The translations under genes and the position numbers were made by a program. The notes under the pieces are model-generated. The model was not told where the DNA came from and searched no databases. It saw only the letters and a program-made list of their open reading frames with translations. A stretch of 64,000 nucleotides of DNA from Pirellulales bacterium (GTDB lineage Bacteria > Planctomycetota > Planctomycetia > Pirellulales > JAEUIK01): positions 167,963-231,962 of the forward strand of contig JAIBBZ010000006.1 in the NCBI GenBank assembly GCA_019694435.1. Direction: 5' to 3'. Positions 34,521-44,250 of the stretch are shown piece by piece (the stretch's first letter is position 1; every line of letters starts with the position of its first letter).

Positions 34521-35579
34521 CTAGACGAGACAGTGGCGCGGGTCGGCGAGGAAGAACATGGCCTCGAGATTGCCGCTTTCACGCGAGACCAAGGGGCCCG
34601 GCGTGATGATCTCCAGCGGCACCGTGTCGGCCGCCTCGGCGTTGCGGACGATGAACTGCCCGGCCACGAGGGCCGTCATATGAATCAAGCAGACGGGATT
34701 GACCGTCGTGGCGGCCAATATGCCGTCGCGCACAGCCTGGAGACCTTCTTTCTGACCGTCGACGGCCGTGATGACCATGTGTTCGTGCGGGGTTCCCTGG
34801 ACCGCGCCGACACAGGCCAGGGCCATGTCGTCGCTGTGGAAGAACGCCCCCGCAATCGGCTCGTTCGATTGGTTCAACAGGGCCTCGAACGCGTTGCGCG
34901 CCTTTTGTTTTTCCCAATCGCACCAACGCACGCCCCCGCCCATGACTTCGACCTCGGGATACTTGGCCACGACGTTCAGGAAACCCTGGTTGCGCCCGCG
35001 AGCCCCGCTGTGGGCGTCCTTGCCGCCGATATGGATCACCCGGCCGCGGCCGCCGATCTTCTCCATCAAATAGCGCGTGCTGCTTTCGCCCATGAACACC
35101 TGGTCGGGCATCACCTGCAGCCAGACGCCCGTCTCACGCATCGCTGCGCGGTCGACGAGCATCGTGTCCATCGAGATCACCGGGATGTTGCGCTTTTTGA
35201 GTTTGCGCACGGGGTCGGCGAGCGAATCGATCTGCACGGCCTGAAAGGCGCAGAAGTCCCAATCTTGATCGACGATCAGGTCGATCTTTTCGCGCTGCTT
35301 TTGCGAATCGAATTCACCGTCGAACCACTCGACATCGACGCCCAAGAGCTGACCCCACAGCTCGGCCGTGTCGCGTCCCAGCTTGCACCAGGTGCTCTGC
35401 AGCCCGGCGTTGCTAAACGCGGCCCGCAGCCGGCGCCCGCCCGCGGCCGGCGCGCTGTCGGCGCTGGTTTGAGGGCTCGAGCCGCTGCAACCGGCCAGCA
35501 CGGCGCCCAGGCCCATGCCGGCGCCGGTGGTCAAGGCTTGCAGCAACGTGCGACGATCGGTCCGCGACGGTGATTCCAC
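34521..35579 (-). CDS. Sugar ABC transporter substrate-binding lipoprotein (RbsB-like), Tat-type signal
   Basis: A GTG at 35579 follows a strong Shine-Dalgarno, GGAGGAG at 5 nt, and gives 352 residues. The signal peptide has a twin arginine (RTDRRTLLQALTTG) and ends in the lipobox LAGC, so the protein is probably a Tat-exported lipoprotein. The mature part is a periplasmic-binding fold of type I (Peripla_BP_4), with AFQAVQIDSLADPV, MDTMLVDRAAM and GAFFHSDDMALACVGAV. It is the first gene of the operon with RbsA- and RbsC-like genes and the glycerate kinase. The ligand is unknown. It is divergent from the DUF1549 gene. Confidence 0.9.
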   Translation of the reverse strand: MESPSRTDRRTLLQALTTGAGMGLGAVLAGCSGSSPQTSADSAPAAGGRRLRAAFSNAGLQSTWCKLGRDTAELWGQLLGVDVEWFDGEFDSQKQREKIDLIVDQDWDFCAFQAVQIDSLADPVRKLKKRNIPVISMDTMLVDRAAMRETGVWLQVMPDQVFMGESSTRYLMEKIGGRGRVIHIGGKDAHSGARGRNQGFLNVVAKYPEVEVMGGGVRWCDWEKQKARNAFEALLNQSNEPIAGAFFHSDDMALACVGAVQGTPHEHMVITAVDGQKEGLQAVRDGILAATTVNPVCLIHMTALVAGQFIVRNAEAADTVPLEIITPGPLVSRESGNLEAMFFLADPRHCLV

Positions 35580-35682
35580 GCGTGCTCCTCCGGTTTCAGC
35601 GCGACTTAAACGATTGTCCCCCAGCAGGTTGACCAATCTAGGCACCGGAAGCGCGGCCACGCAAGCCGCGGCCCCGGCGTGT

Positions 35683-35711
35683 TTGTTCGGCGGGCCAATT
35701 CCGGCTACTCT
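35683..35711 (+). promoter_or_regulatory. Candidate promoter of the DUF1549/DUF1553 gene
   Basis: TTGTTC (35683-35688) and TACTCT (35706-35711) are separated by 17 nt, with a start site near 35718 and a leader of about 60 nt to the ATG at 35778. The match to consensus is partial. Confidence 0.35.
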
Positions 35712-35777
35712 GAACGTGGTCGAGTTCCTGCCGAAATTGGCCTGCTCATCCTGCCCGCGGGCCTCGAGAGACGTACC

Positions 35778-38700
35778 ATGCAACGACGCGTGTTGACGCT
35801 GGTTTGGGGATGGGTCGTCGCGCTGGGGGTCGCGCCCTTGGCGGCGGCCGAGCCGTCGGCTGCGGTCGATTACACCCGGCAGATCCGGGCCATCCTGTCG
35901 AACAACTGCTTCTTCTGCCACGGCCCCGATGAAGCCGAGCGCAAGGCCGGGTTGCGGCTCGACCGGCGCGACGCGGCGCTGGCCCCGGGCGAGTCGGGCA
36001 GCGCGCCGATCGTGCCGGGCAAGCCCGACGAAAGCGAGCTGGTCGCGCGGATCGAATCGGCCGACGACGAACTGCGCATGCCGCCGCCGGCGACCGGCAA
36101 GACGCTCTCCGCCGAGCAGAAGCGGCTGTTGCGGGAATGGATTGCCCAAGGCGCCGAATACCGCGAGCACTGGGCCTTCGTCGCGCCCCAACGTCCCGAG
36201 CCGCCGGCCGTGCAAAACGCCTCGTGGCCGCGCAACGAAATCGATCGCTTCGTCCTGGCCCGGCTCGAAGCCGGGGCCCTGGCGCCTGCGGCCGAGGCCG
36301 ATCGCGCGACGCTCGTGCGCCGGCTCACGCTCGACCTGACCGGCTTGCCGCCCACTCCCGAGGAAGTCGACCGGTTCGTCGCCGACGAGCGGCCCGACGC
36401 CTACGAACAGCTCGTCGCGCGGCTGCTCGAGTCGCCGCACTACGGCGAACGCATGGCGCTCGAATGGCTCGATGCCGCGCGGTTCGCCGATACGCACGGC
36501 TACCACATCGACTCGGGCCGCGACATGACCCGATGGCGCGAATGGGTGATCGAGGCCTTCAACACCAACCTGCCGTTCGATCGCTTCACGATCGACCAGT
36601 TGGCCGGCGACCTGGTGCCTAACGCCACGCTTGAACAGCAAGTCGCCAGCGGGTTCAACCGCAACCACATGATCAACTTCGAAGGGGGCGCGATTCCCGA
36701 CGAGTATCACAACGCCTATATCGTCGATCGCGTCAACACGACGGGGGCCGTGTGGCTGGGCTTGTCGGTCGGCTGCGGGCAGTGCCACGACCACAAGTAC
36801 GATCCCATCTCGCAGCGCGAGTTCTATCAGCTCTACGCGTTTTTCCACCAGGTCAAAGAAAAGGGGCTCGACGGCAATTTTGGCAATGCCCAGCCGCTGG
36901 TGCGGGTGCCCACGCCCGAGCAACACGACGAACTCGAACGGATTGACCAGGAACTTGCGGCAATCGACCGGCAGTTCGACGATGCCTGGGCCGAAGTCGA
37001 TGCGGCCCAAGCCGCTTGGGAAACCGCCTTCGCGGCCGGCGCTGTCGCATGGCAGGTGCTCACGCCCACGAGGGCCCGAGCCGAAAGCGGGGCAAACCTG
37101 GCGTTGCAAGACGATCAATCGCTGTTGGCCACCGGCGAAAACCCGGCCACGGAAGTCTATGAGTTAGTCGTGCCTGCCCCGCAGCAACCGCTCACGGCCA
37201 TCCGGCTCGAGGCGCTGACCGATCCCAGCCTGGTCGATGGTGGTCCGGGCCGTTCGGCCAACGCCAACTTCGTGCTCAGCGAATTCCAGCTCGAGACGGC
37301 ACCGGCCGGCGCAGCAGATGCGGCGCCCCAAGCCGTGGCGCTGGCGGCGGCCGAGGCCGACTACTCGCAGCAGGACTACGACATCGCATTGGCGATCGAC
37401 GGCAAACTCGAGACGGGCTGGGCCGTCGACGGCGGGACGAAGCACGAAAACCGCACGGCTTACTTCTACCCGACGGCGCCCTTGGTGCCCGGCGCGGACA
37501 CCGAGCTGCGCATTCGACTGCGGTTCGCCTCGGTGTTTGGCCAGCATGCGATCGGACGGCTGCGGCTGGCAATGACCTCGGCCGTGCAGCCGCGCGCGAG
37601 CCAGCGCCCGCCCGACGCGGTCGTGGCGACGCTCGCCAAGCCGATCGATCAGCGCACGCCCGAGCAGGCGGCCCAACTGCGGCGCTGGTATCGCCAGCAC
37701 GTCTCGCCCGAGGGTCAGGCCCTCGACGCCCGGCGCAACGAACTGCGCGAGCTGCGTAAGCAGACCGAGAAGCGGGTGCGCACGGCGATGGTGATGAACG
37801 ATGATCAGCCGCGCGACACGTTTATCTTGATGCGGGGTCAATACGACAAGCCGGGCGAGAAGGTCTCGCCGGGAGTGCCCGCCGCGCTGCCGCCGCTGCC
37901 GGCCGGCGCGCCGGCGAATCGCTTGGGACTGGCCCAATGGCTGGTCGATCCGTCGCACCCGTTGGTCGCGCGGGTCATTGTGAACCGCTACTGGCAGATG
38001 TATTTCGGCACGGGCCTGGTCAAGACATCCGAAGATTTCGGCTCGCAGGGCGAACTGCCCAGCCATCCTGAGCTGCTCGATTGGCTGGCCACGGAGTTCA
38101 TCCGCAGCGGCTGGGACGTGAAGCACATGCAGCGACTGATCGTGCAGAGCGCCACGTATCGCCAATCGTCGCGCGTCGCGCCCGACGCGCATCGGACCGA
38201 TCCCGAGAACCGGCTGCTGGCCCGGGCCTCGCGGCTGCGGCTGCCGGCCGAGTTCATTCGCGACCAGGCCCTGGCGGCCAGCGGGCTGCTCGATCCGCGG
38301 ATCGGCGGGGCGAGCGTTTCGCCCTATCAGCCGGCCGGCCTGTGGGAAGAGTTGGCCTCGCGCGAGGACGGCAAGAATTGGACCGCGCAAGAATACACGC
38401 AGAGCCACGGCAGCGACTTGTACCGGCGCACGATGTACACGTTCTGGAAGCGGACCAGCCCGCCGCCCACTTTGGCGACGTTCGACGCACCGGACCGCGA
38501 GACGTGCACAGTGCGCCGCGCACGAACGAATACGCCGCTGCAGGCACTGATCCTGATGAACGATCCGACCTACGTCGAGGCGTCGCGCAAGCTGGCCGAG
38601 CGATTGCTGACCGAAGCCGGGCCGGGCGTCGACGATCGGCTCGCGCTGGCGTTTCGCCTGGCCACGGCGCGGCGGCCCGACGAGCGCGAACTGGCCGTGC

Positions 38701-38876
38701 TCCGGCGCGTGCTCGACGAGCAGTTGGTCGCCTATCGCTCCCGGCCCGAAGCCGCCGAGGAATTGTTGCACGTCGGCGAATCGGCGGCCGCGCCGGTCGA
38801 CCCGGTCGAGCTGGCCGCCTGGAGCGTGGTGTGCAGCATGATTTTGAACCTGGACGAAACAGTGACCCGCGGTTGA
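35778..38876 (+). CDS. Secreted cytochrome/DUF1549/DUF1553 protein (PSCyt family)
   Basis: The ATG at 35778 gives 1032 residues with a signal peptide (residues 1-24, cleaved after AAAE). A planctomycete cytochrome-C-like domain carries the haem motif Cys44-Phe-Phe-Cys47-His48. DUF1549 follows (about residues 140-345: FVLARLEAGAL, LTGLPPTPEEVD, GCGQCHDHKYDPIS with a second CxxCH). Next comes a coiled and carbohydrate-binding-like middle, then DUF1553 (about residues 705-950, LAQWLVDPSHPLVARV). These proteins are expanded in planctomycetes and paired with DUF1501 proteins, as here (39 bp downstream). A role in extracellular degradation of complex compounds is assumed but not proven. Confidence 0.95.
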   Translation: MQRRVLTLVWGWVVALGVAPLAAAEPSAAVDYTRQIRAILSNNCFFCHGPDEAERKAGLRLDRRDAALAPGESGSAPIVPGKPDESELVARIESADDELRMPPPATGKTLSAEQKRLLREWIAQGAEYREHWAFVAPQRPEPPAVQNASWPRNEIDRFVLARLEAGALAPAAEADRATLVRRLTLDLTGLPPTPEEVDRFVADERPDAYEQLVARLLESPHYGERMALEWLDAARFADTHGYHIDSGRDMTRWREWVIEAFNTNLPFDRFTIDQLAGDLVPNATLEQQVASGFNRNHMINFEGGAIPDEYHNAYIVDRVNTTGAVWLGLSVGCGQCHDHKYDPISQREFYQLYAFFHQVKEKGLDGNFGNAQPLVRVPTPEQHDELERIDQELAAIDRQFDDAWAEVDAAQAAWETAFAAGAVAWQVLTPTRARAESGANLALQDDQSLLATGENPATEVYELVVPAPQQPLTAIRLEALTDPSLVDGGPGRSANANFVLSEFQLETAPAGAADAAPQAVALAAAEADYSQQDYDIALAIDGKLETGWAVDGGTKHENRTAYFYPTAPLVPGADTELRIRLRFASVFGQHAIGRLRLAMTSAVQPRASQRPPDAVVATLAKPIDQRTPEQAAQLRRWYRQHVSPEGQALDARRNELRELRKQTEKRVRTAMVMNDDQPRDTFILMRGQYDKPGEKVSPGVPAALPPLPAGAPANRLGLAQWLVDPSHPLVARVIVNRYWQMYFGTGLVKTSEDFGSQGELPSHPELLDWLATEFIRSGWDVKHMQRLIVQSATYRQSSRVAPDAHRTDPENRLLARASRLRLPAEFIRDQALAASGLLDPRIGGASVSPYQPAGLWEELASREDGKNWTAQEYTQSHGSDLYRRTMYTFWKRTSPPPTLATFDAPDRETCTVRRARTNTPLQALILMNDPTYVEASRKLAERLLTEAGPGVDDRLALAFRLATARRPDERELAVLRRVLDEQLVAYRSRPEAAEELLHVGESAAAPVDPVELAAWSVVCSMILNLDETVTRG

Positions 38877-38915
38877 TCGAGCCGCACATCGCAGCCGCGA
38901 GCGAAGGACCTGACG

Positions 38916-40394
38916 ATGAACCTGCCGCACGAATACGCCCAATTGCTCACGCGCCGAGCACTGTTTGGCCGCACCGCCGCCGGCCTGGTGGGCGGCATGG
39001 GCGCCGCGGCCCTGGCCGGGCTGCTCGATGCCCGCGCTCTGGCCGCCACGAGCGAAGACACGCCAGGCACCCACGGCAGCTTGCCGAAATTGCATCATCC
39101 GCCGCGGGCCAAGAGCGTCATCTACCTGTTCATGTCGGGCGGGCCGTCGCACATCGATCTCTTGGACTACAAGCCGCAGTTGCGCCAGCACCACGGCGAA
39201 GAATTGCCGGCCAGCATCCGCATGGGGCAGCGGATCACCGGCATGACCTCGGGCCAGAAATCGTTTCCCTGCGTCGCGCCGATGTTCAAGTTCGCGCAGC
39301 ACGGCGAATGCGGCGCCTGGCTCAGCGAGCTGCTGCCGCACACCGGTGACGTCGCCGACCGCATGGCGATCGTCAAATCGCTCAATACCGAGGCCATCAA
39401 CCACGACCCGGCCACGACCTTCTTGCAGACCGGTAGCCAACAGCCGGGCCGGCCGAGCCTCGGGGCATGGCTCAGCTACGGCATCGGCAGCGAAAACGCC
39501 GATTTGCCGGCCTTCGTCGTGATGATTTCGCAAGGCAGCGGCAATAAGACCGATCAGCCGATCTTCTCGCGCTTGTGGGGCAGCGGCTTTTTGCCGTCGC
39601 AGCATCAAGGCGTGCGGCTCCGTTCGGGCCGGGACCCGGTGCTCTATCTTTCGAACCCGCCGGGCATCGCGGCCGAAGACCGCCGGCGGATGCTCGATGG
39701 CGTCGGCGAGTTGAACCGCATGGCGCACGACGCGTTCGGCGACCCGGAAATCAATACCCGGATCGCGCAATACGAGATGGCCTATCGGATGCAGACGAGC
39801 GTGCCGGAGTTGACCGACCTGTCGACCGAGCCGGCCCACGTGCTCGAGGCCTACGGCATCAACGACAGCGGCGTCGACGGGGGCTTTGCCCGCAACTGCC
39901 TGCTCGCGCGGCGCATGGTCGAACGCGGCGTGCGATTCGTGCAGCTCATGCACCGCGGTTGGGACCAACACAGCAACCTGCCCACGCAGATTCGCGGGCA
40001 GGCAAGCGATGTCGACCGGCCCAGCGCCGCGCTCGTGGCCGATCTGGCACAGCGCGGCCTGCTCGACGAGACGCTCGTCGTCTGGGGCGGCGAGTTTGGA
40101 CGGACCGTCTACAGCCAAGGCTCGCTCACGGCCGACAACCACGGCCGTGACCACCACGGGCGGTGCTTCTCGATGTGGCTCGCCGGCGGCGGCATCAAGC
40201 CGGGCATCAGCTACGGCGAGACCGACGATTACTGCTACAACATCGTCAGCGACGGCGTGCACGTCCACGACCTGAACACGACGATCCTGCACCTGATGGG
40301 CATCGACCACAAGCGGCTGACCTACCGTTTTCAGGGGCGCGACTATCGTCTCACCGACATTCACGGCAACCTCGTGCCGGGACTGTTGGCTTGA
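38916..40394 (+). CDS. DUF1501 protein with Tat signal
   Basis: The 492-residue product starts with a twin-arginine signal peptide (TRRALFGRT, Arg13-Arg14, then a hydrophobic Gly/Ala stretch). The rest matches DUF1501, a sulfatase/alkaline-phosphatase-like fold: [63 protein letters not shown] and the [19 protein letters not shown] block with metal-ligand-like His/Asp residues. It is translated as a pair with the DUF1549/DUF1553 gene. GAAGGA lies 7 nt before the ATG. Its stop overlaps the TTG of the next gene. Confidence 0.95.
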   Translation: MNLPHEYAQLLTRRALFGRTAAGLVGGMGAAALAGLLDARALAATSEDTPGTHGSLPKLHHPPRAKSVIYLFMSGGPSHIDLLDYKPQLRQHHGEELPASIRMGQRITGMTSGQKSFPCVAPMFKFAQHGECGAWLSELLPHTGDVADRMAIVKSLNTEAINHDPATTFLQTGSQQPGRPSLGAWLSYGIGSENADLPAFVVMISQGSGNKTDQPIFSRLWGSGFLPSQHQGVRLRSGRDPVLYLSNPPGIAAEDRRRMLDGVGELNRMAHDAFGDPEINTRIAQYEMAYRMQTSVPELTDLSTEPAHVLEAYGINDSGVDGGFARNCLLARRMVERGVRFVQLMHRGWDQHSNLPTQIRGQASDVDRPSAALVADLAQRGLLDETLVVWGGEFGRTVYSQGSLTADNHGRDHHGRCFSMWLAGGGIKPGISYGETDDYCYNIVSDGVHVHDLNTTILHLMGIDHKRLTYRFQGRDYRLTDIHGNLVPGLLA

Positions 40395-41299
40395 GCGACG
40401 GTTCGCCGGCCCCTAGTGCGGCGCACGACGCCGCCGCGACCGGACATCGCGGCGACCTCTGGGCCGCGCGGGCGTGCGTTGTCGCGGCTGCGCTGCTCTG
40501 GAGCACGAGCGGACTGTTCGCCAAGGCCCGGATCTTCGACGATTGGGACCCGGCGACGCGCGGACTGTACCTGGCCTTCTGGCGCGCGGCGTTTGCGGCC
40601 GGGGTGCTGCTTCCCGCCGCGCGGCGCGTGCGCTGGCATGTGCTGCTGCCGGTGATGATCGCGGCCTTCACGGCCATGAACGTGCTGTACCTTTCGGCCA
40701 TGGCCCGGACGACGGCGGCCAACGCCATCTGGCTGCAGTGCACCGCACCATTTTGGGTGCTCGTGCTGGGACCGTGGGTGTGGCGCGAGCCGTTTGATCG
40801 GCGCAATCTCCTGCCGCTCGCTTTCGGCGCCGCGGGAATCGGCCTGATCCTGGCCTGCGAGCTGCAATCAGGCACCTCCGGCGCGAGCCGGCAGGGGCTC
40901 TGGTTCGCCTTGGGCGCGGGGGTGGCGTATGCCGTGGTCGTGCTCTCGCTGCGGGCCTTGCGCGGCGAGCACCCCGTGTGGCTCGTGGCGCTCAATCATC
41001 TGGCCGCGGCGCTGGCGCTGGCGCCGTTCGTGTTGCGCGACGGCCCTTGGCCATCACCGGCTCAACTGGGCGTGCTGGCGGCGTTCGGCGTGTTACAGAT
41101 GGGCGTGCCGTACGTGCTCTTTGCCCGCGGACTGCAACACCTGCCCAGCCAAGAGGCGACGCTGATCGCGCTGTGCGAGCCGGTGCTGTTGCCGGTCTGG
41201 GTGTGGCTGGCTTGGGGCGAGGTGCCCGCCTGGTGGACCCTGGCCGGCGGGGCCTTGATCCTCGCGGGACTGCTGCTGCGCTATGGGCGCCGCGGATAA
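40391..41299 (+). CDS. EamA family transporter (DMT superfamily)
   Basis: A TTG at 40391 overlapping the DUF1501 stop (TTGA) gives 302 residues; no ATG or GTG in frame precedes the first helix. Ten helices in two EamA repeats are visible, the first opening with [20 protein letters not shown] and the second near [17 protein letters not shown]. EamA proteins export or import small metabolites, and the substrate is unknown. The overlap implies coupled translation with the DUF1501 gene, which is unusual for a metabolite exporter. It ends 36 bp before the convergent site-2 protease gene. Confidence 0.82.
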   Translation: MSDGSPAPSAAHDAAATGHRGDLWAARACVVAAALLWSTSGLFAKARIFDDWDPATRGLYLAFWRAAFAAGVLLPAARRVRWHVLLPVMIAAFTAMNVLYLSAMARTTAANAIWLQCTAPFWVLVLGPWVWREPFDRRNLLPLAFGAAGIGLILACELQSGTSGASRQGLWFALGAGVAYAVVVLSLRALRGEHPVWLVALNHLAAALALAPFVLRDGPWPSPAQLGVLAAFGVLQMGVPYVLFARGLQHLPSQEATLIALCEPVLLPVWVWLAWGEVPAWWTLAGGALILAGLLLRYGRRG

Positions 41300-41334
41300 A
41301 GAGGTCGCACGCGCCCGATCGATCGATCGAAGGG

Positions 41335-42291
41335 CTACGCCTCGCTGATCAGCACCGGCGTAAAGCAGAGAACCGGGATCAGGAAGCTTGCCAGTCCGAT
41401 CACGGTGCGCGTCCAGCCGAGCGGCAGCTCGTCGTTGGCCGTGGGCGGATGGTCGACGCCCATCAACAGCACGAGCATCACCATCAACGAATACGAATAG
41501 TTGTTCGACACCACCATCGCGACGATCGCCGCCATCAGCACGCCCCGGGCCAGAAGGTGCGCGCGGCGGCTAAACAGGGCATAACTCACGTGACCGCCGT
41601 CCAGCTGGCCGAGCGGCATCATGTTCAGACCCGTCAGCACGAGGCCGAACCATCCGGCCTGCAATTGCGGATTCATCCACAGCTCCTGACCGTAGGGCAA
41701 TTCGGGACGGAGCCAGGCAGTGAGCCAGGTGATCAAGAGCGGATCGCCAAAATGAAGCGTGGCCAGGGCGGCATGCCCTGCCTCGACTGGCCGGGCAATC
41801 ATGATGCCCCAGGCGGCAATCGGGATCGCGACGATCAACCCGGCAATCGGACCGCTGAGCCCGATATCGAACAGTTGTTTGCGGTTACCCTGGTGGTCGT
41901 ATTGCACGATCACCGCGCCCATCGTGCCGATCAACGACGGAAACGGGATGAAGAACGGCGGGCTGGCCGGTACACCGTAGCGCACGGCCTGTAAAAAGTG
42001 GCCCAGCTCGTGCGTCAGCAGGATGCCCATCACGCCGAACATGTACACCTGGCCGCCCACGGCCCAGGTCGTGTAGCAGGTGGCCAGGAACAAGGCCAAG
42101 GCCAGCCCCCAGCGGCGCGGCGGCTGCCGGCGCTCGCCGAGCACCTCTTCGAGGGACAGGCCCTCGTAGGGATTGCGAACAGGCCCTGGGCCATGCACAC
42201 CGCTGGCCGGATGCAACGGCGACGGGTGCACGCGATCGGTCGGCGCGGCCGACTGGCTCGAGCTGGCAATGTGCGGAGGAATGCTCATCAA
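41335..42291 (-). CDS. Site-2 protease family membrane metalloprotease (M50)
   Basis: The 318-residue product has a cytoplasmic Pro/Ser-rich N-terminus (about 60 residues) and six hydrophobic helices. The zinc motif is His94-Glu95-Leu-Gly-His98 in the second helix, and the third ligand is in GQLDGGHVSYAL. This architecture cleaves transmembrane substrates such as anti-sigma factors in regulated intramembrane proteolysis. No PDZ domain is seen, so the site-1 partner or activation mode is not evident. It could act on the anti-sigma factor at 9717-10691, but nothing in the sequence links them. Two adjacent ATGs at 42291 and 42288 are possible. Confidence 0.9.
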   Translation of the reverse strand: MMSIPPHIASSSQSAAPTDRVHPSPLHPASGVHGPGPVRNPYEGLSLEEVLGERRQPPRRWGLALALFLATCYTTWAVGGQVYMFGVMGILLTHELGHFLQAVRYGVPASPPFFIPFPSLIGTMGAVIVQYDHQGNRKQLFDIGLSGPIAGLIVAIPIAAWGIMIARPVEAGHAALATLHFGDPLLITWLTAWLRPELPYGQELWMNPQLQAGWFGLVLTGLNMMPLGQLDGGHVSYALFSRRAHLLARGVLMAAIVAMVVSNNYSYSLMVMLVLLMGVDHPPTANDELPLGWTRTVIGLASFLIPVLCFTPVLISEA

Positions 42292-42418
42292 CGACCGATC
42301 CGGCGAACATCCGGGCCTGCGGGGAGGCCTAACCTACCACACCATTGTACGCACGGGCTAGCGGCGAGGATCGCGGCCTTACGCTGCGGCCGCGCAAAGG
42401 TCTTGCCGGGCAAGGCGA

Positions 42419-44050
42419 TCAGTAGATTTCGATGCTCTTGGCGCTGTCGCCGCCGGCGGCCTGCGCGCCGTACAGGCAGCGGTCGGCCTTTTCCCATAGA
42501 TCGGCCGGCCGGAAATTCTTGGAGATAATCGAAACCGCTGCGGCCCCGATGCTGACCGTCACGGCCGGCTTGCCCGCATCGAGCTGGGCGAAATTGCGCA
42601 CCGTGCGGGCAATCGCGCCGGCGATCTCGGTCGCGCCGCGCCGTTCGACGCCGGGCAACACGACCGCCAGCCGAGCATCGCGCGCCGCCAGCACTACGCA
42701 TTGCGATACGTCGAGGCCCTGACAGACTTCTTCAAGCATCGACTGCCAGGCCTGGCATTGCTCGATCCCATAGGCAAACGCCAGCGCGGCATACTGGTCG
42801 ATTTCGACCAGCAGCAAACTCAAGGGGCAACGCGCGGCACGGCAGGCGGCGGCCGCCGCGGTCAACTGGCCGATCACGGCGGTCTCGCCCGAAAGGTTCG
42901 CAGCACGCGGCAGGCGCGATCTCGTGACGGTCGCCAGGGCAGGGCGTTCGACCGCCGGCGCGAAAGAAGCCTCTGGCGCAGCGAGCGGTCGGGGCGGCGC
43001 CTTGTGCGTGATCCGGGCCACGGCCGCCGACAACGATTGCATTTCGTCGAGCAGTTTTAACCCGGCCGTTTGTTCGCGATCGGCCGCTTGCCGCGCGCGG
43101 AGCAGGTCGCCGGCCGCATCGGTCGCCGCCGAGACCAACTGGGTATGTGCCCGGGCGAGCACGTCGCGATAGTCGACGCCTGTCGGCATCTCGAGCGAGA
43201 ACACGCCGGCCAGTTGCCCGACTTTTTCCTGAATCGTGGCTGCGACCCGTTCGAGTTGGCCGCAATGCAAGTCTTGCCGGAATCGCGCGCCGGCGTCCAA
43301 GAGCTCGTCGAGGGCCCCGGGCCGCTGGTCGACCAGCACGCGCACCATGAGCTCGGCCAGGTAGACGATTTGCGGCAGCGCCGCCTCGGCCGCGGGCCAG
43401 GCCAGCACGGTCTCGATGCTCGTGGGCAGCTCGATCCCGCGCAACAGCACCTCGGGCAGTTTCCAATGGGCCAGCAATTGTCGGCTGAGCTGCGTGTGAT
43501 CGAAGCCCACCAGCTCGCGCTCCAACTGGAGCAGGTTGCCGCCACGCTGGCGCACGGTCGCCAAGAACTCGATGTAGGGCTGGCCGATTTCCTGAATCAG
43601 CACGAGCAGCCCTAGGTCTTGCAACAGGCCGACGAGAAAGGCCTCGTCGCCGTGGGCACGCCATACGGACTGGCCCAACTCGCGGGCCGCGACGGCCTTG
43701 ATCAAGGCTCGCCGCCAGTAGTCGCTGAGCAACTCGCCGGCCACGTTCGTGAACAGGTTGTCGGGCAGACTGAAGCCGAGCACCAGCAGCTTGAGCGGCT
43801 TGATGCCCAACAGGGTGATCGCCTGACCGAGATCGCGCACCGGCTGGCTGAGGCCAAACAGCGAACTGTTCACGACGCGCAGGATCTTGCTTACCAAGGC
43901 CGGATCGCGTTCGATCGTCGCCTTGAGCTGCAAGGTGTCGACTTCGGCGCGACACGTCAGTTCGAGCACCTCGACGGCCACGGCCGGCAAGGTGTAGAGC
44001 GTCCCGGCGCGTTGCACCAGGCCGTCGAGCGATTGCAAGGTGTCGGTCAT
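42419..44050 (-). CDS. HDOD domain protein with degenerate GGDEF domain
   Basis: The 543-residue product begins with an HDOD domain (about residues 10-215; LVSKILRVVNSSLFGL, AITLLGIKPLKLLVLG). A helical linker follows, then a C-terminal GGDEF-like domain (about 395-543), recognised by LSLLLVEIDQYAALA and VTVSIGAAAV. The active-site loop that should read GGDEF is AARDAR before LAVVLPG, so cyclase activity is unlikely; the domain may bind c-di-GMP or GTP, or be structural. HDOD proteins act in signalling and motility. It stands alone, 127 bp before the site-2 protease gene on the same strand. Confidence 0.85.
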   Translation of the reverse strand: MTDTLQSLDGLVQRAGTLYTLPAVAVEVLELTCRAEVDTLQLKATIERDPALVSKILRVVNSSLFGLSQPVRDLGQAITLLGIKPLKLLVLGFSLPDNLFTNVAGELLSDYWRRALIKAVAARELGQSVWRAHGDEAFLVGLLQDLGLLVLIQEIGQPYIEFLATVRQRGGNLLQLERELVGFDHTQLSRQLLAHWKLPEVLLRGIELPTSIETVLAWPAAEAALPQIVYLAELMVRVLVDQRPGALDELLDAGARFRQDLHCGQLERVAATIQEKVGQLAGVFSLEMPTGVDYRDVLARAHTQLVSAATDAAGDLLRARQAADREQTAGLKLLDEMQSLSAAVARITHKAPPRPLAAPEASFAPAVERPALATVTRSRLPRAANLSGETAVIGQLTAAAAACRAARCPLSLLLVEIDQYAALAFAYGIEQCQAWQSMLEEVCQGLDVSQCVVLAARDARLAVVLPGVERRGATEIAGAIARTVRNFAQLDAGKPAVTVSIGAAAVSIISKNFRPADLWEKADRCLYGAQAAGGDSAKSIEIY

Positions 44051-44250
44051 CGATGCCGTTGGTGTGCGCGCAAGTGGGGCGGGAGAGGGGCGTTGGACTG
44101 CCCGCTTGAAGTCCTGCCGCTGGAAAACCTTAGCTCACAACGGGCCCCGACTCTGGACCGAATTGCCGAGCGGTGGGGCGGCGCAGGTTGCGCTTGCGCG
44201 GGGCGCCTCGGCACAATCGCCAGGACCGGAACGCCAGGACCTTTCGCAAA

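Noticed and set aside
37164..40364. A 1066-codon open frame on the minus strand opposite the DUF1549/DUF1553 and DUF1501 genes
   Set aside because: It is a codon-bias mirror of two clear plus-strand genes. It has no domain and its composition is His/Arg/Gln-rich, typical of antisense frames in GC-rich DNA.
41316..41329. CGATCGATCGATCG, a tetranucleotide repeat that is also a palindrome
   Set aside because: It is short, lies in a 36-bp convergent gap and GATC/CGATCG words are frequent in this GC-rich sequence, so it may be chance.
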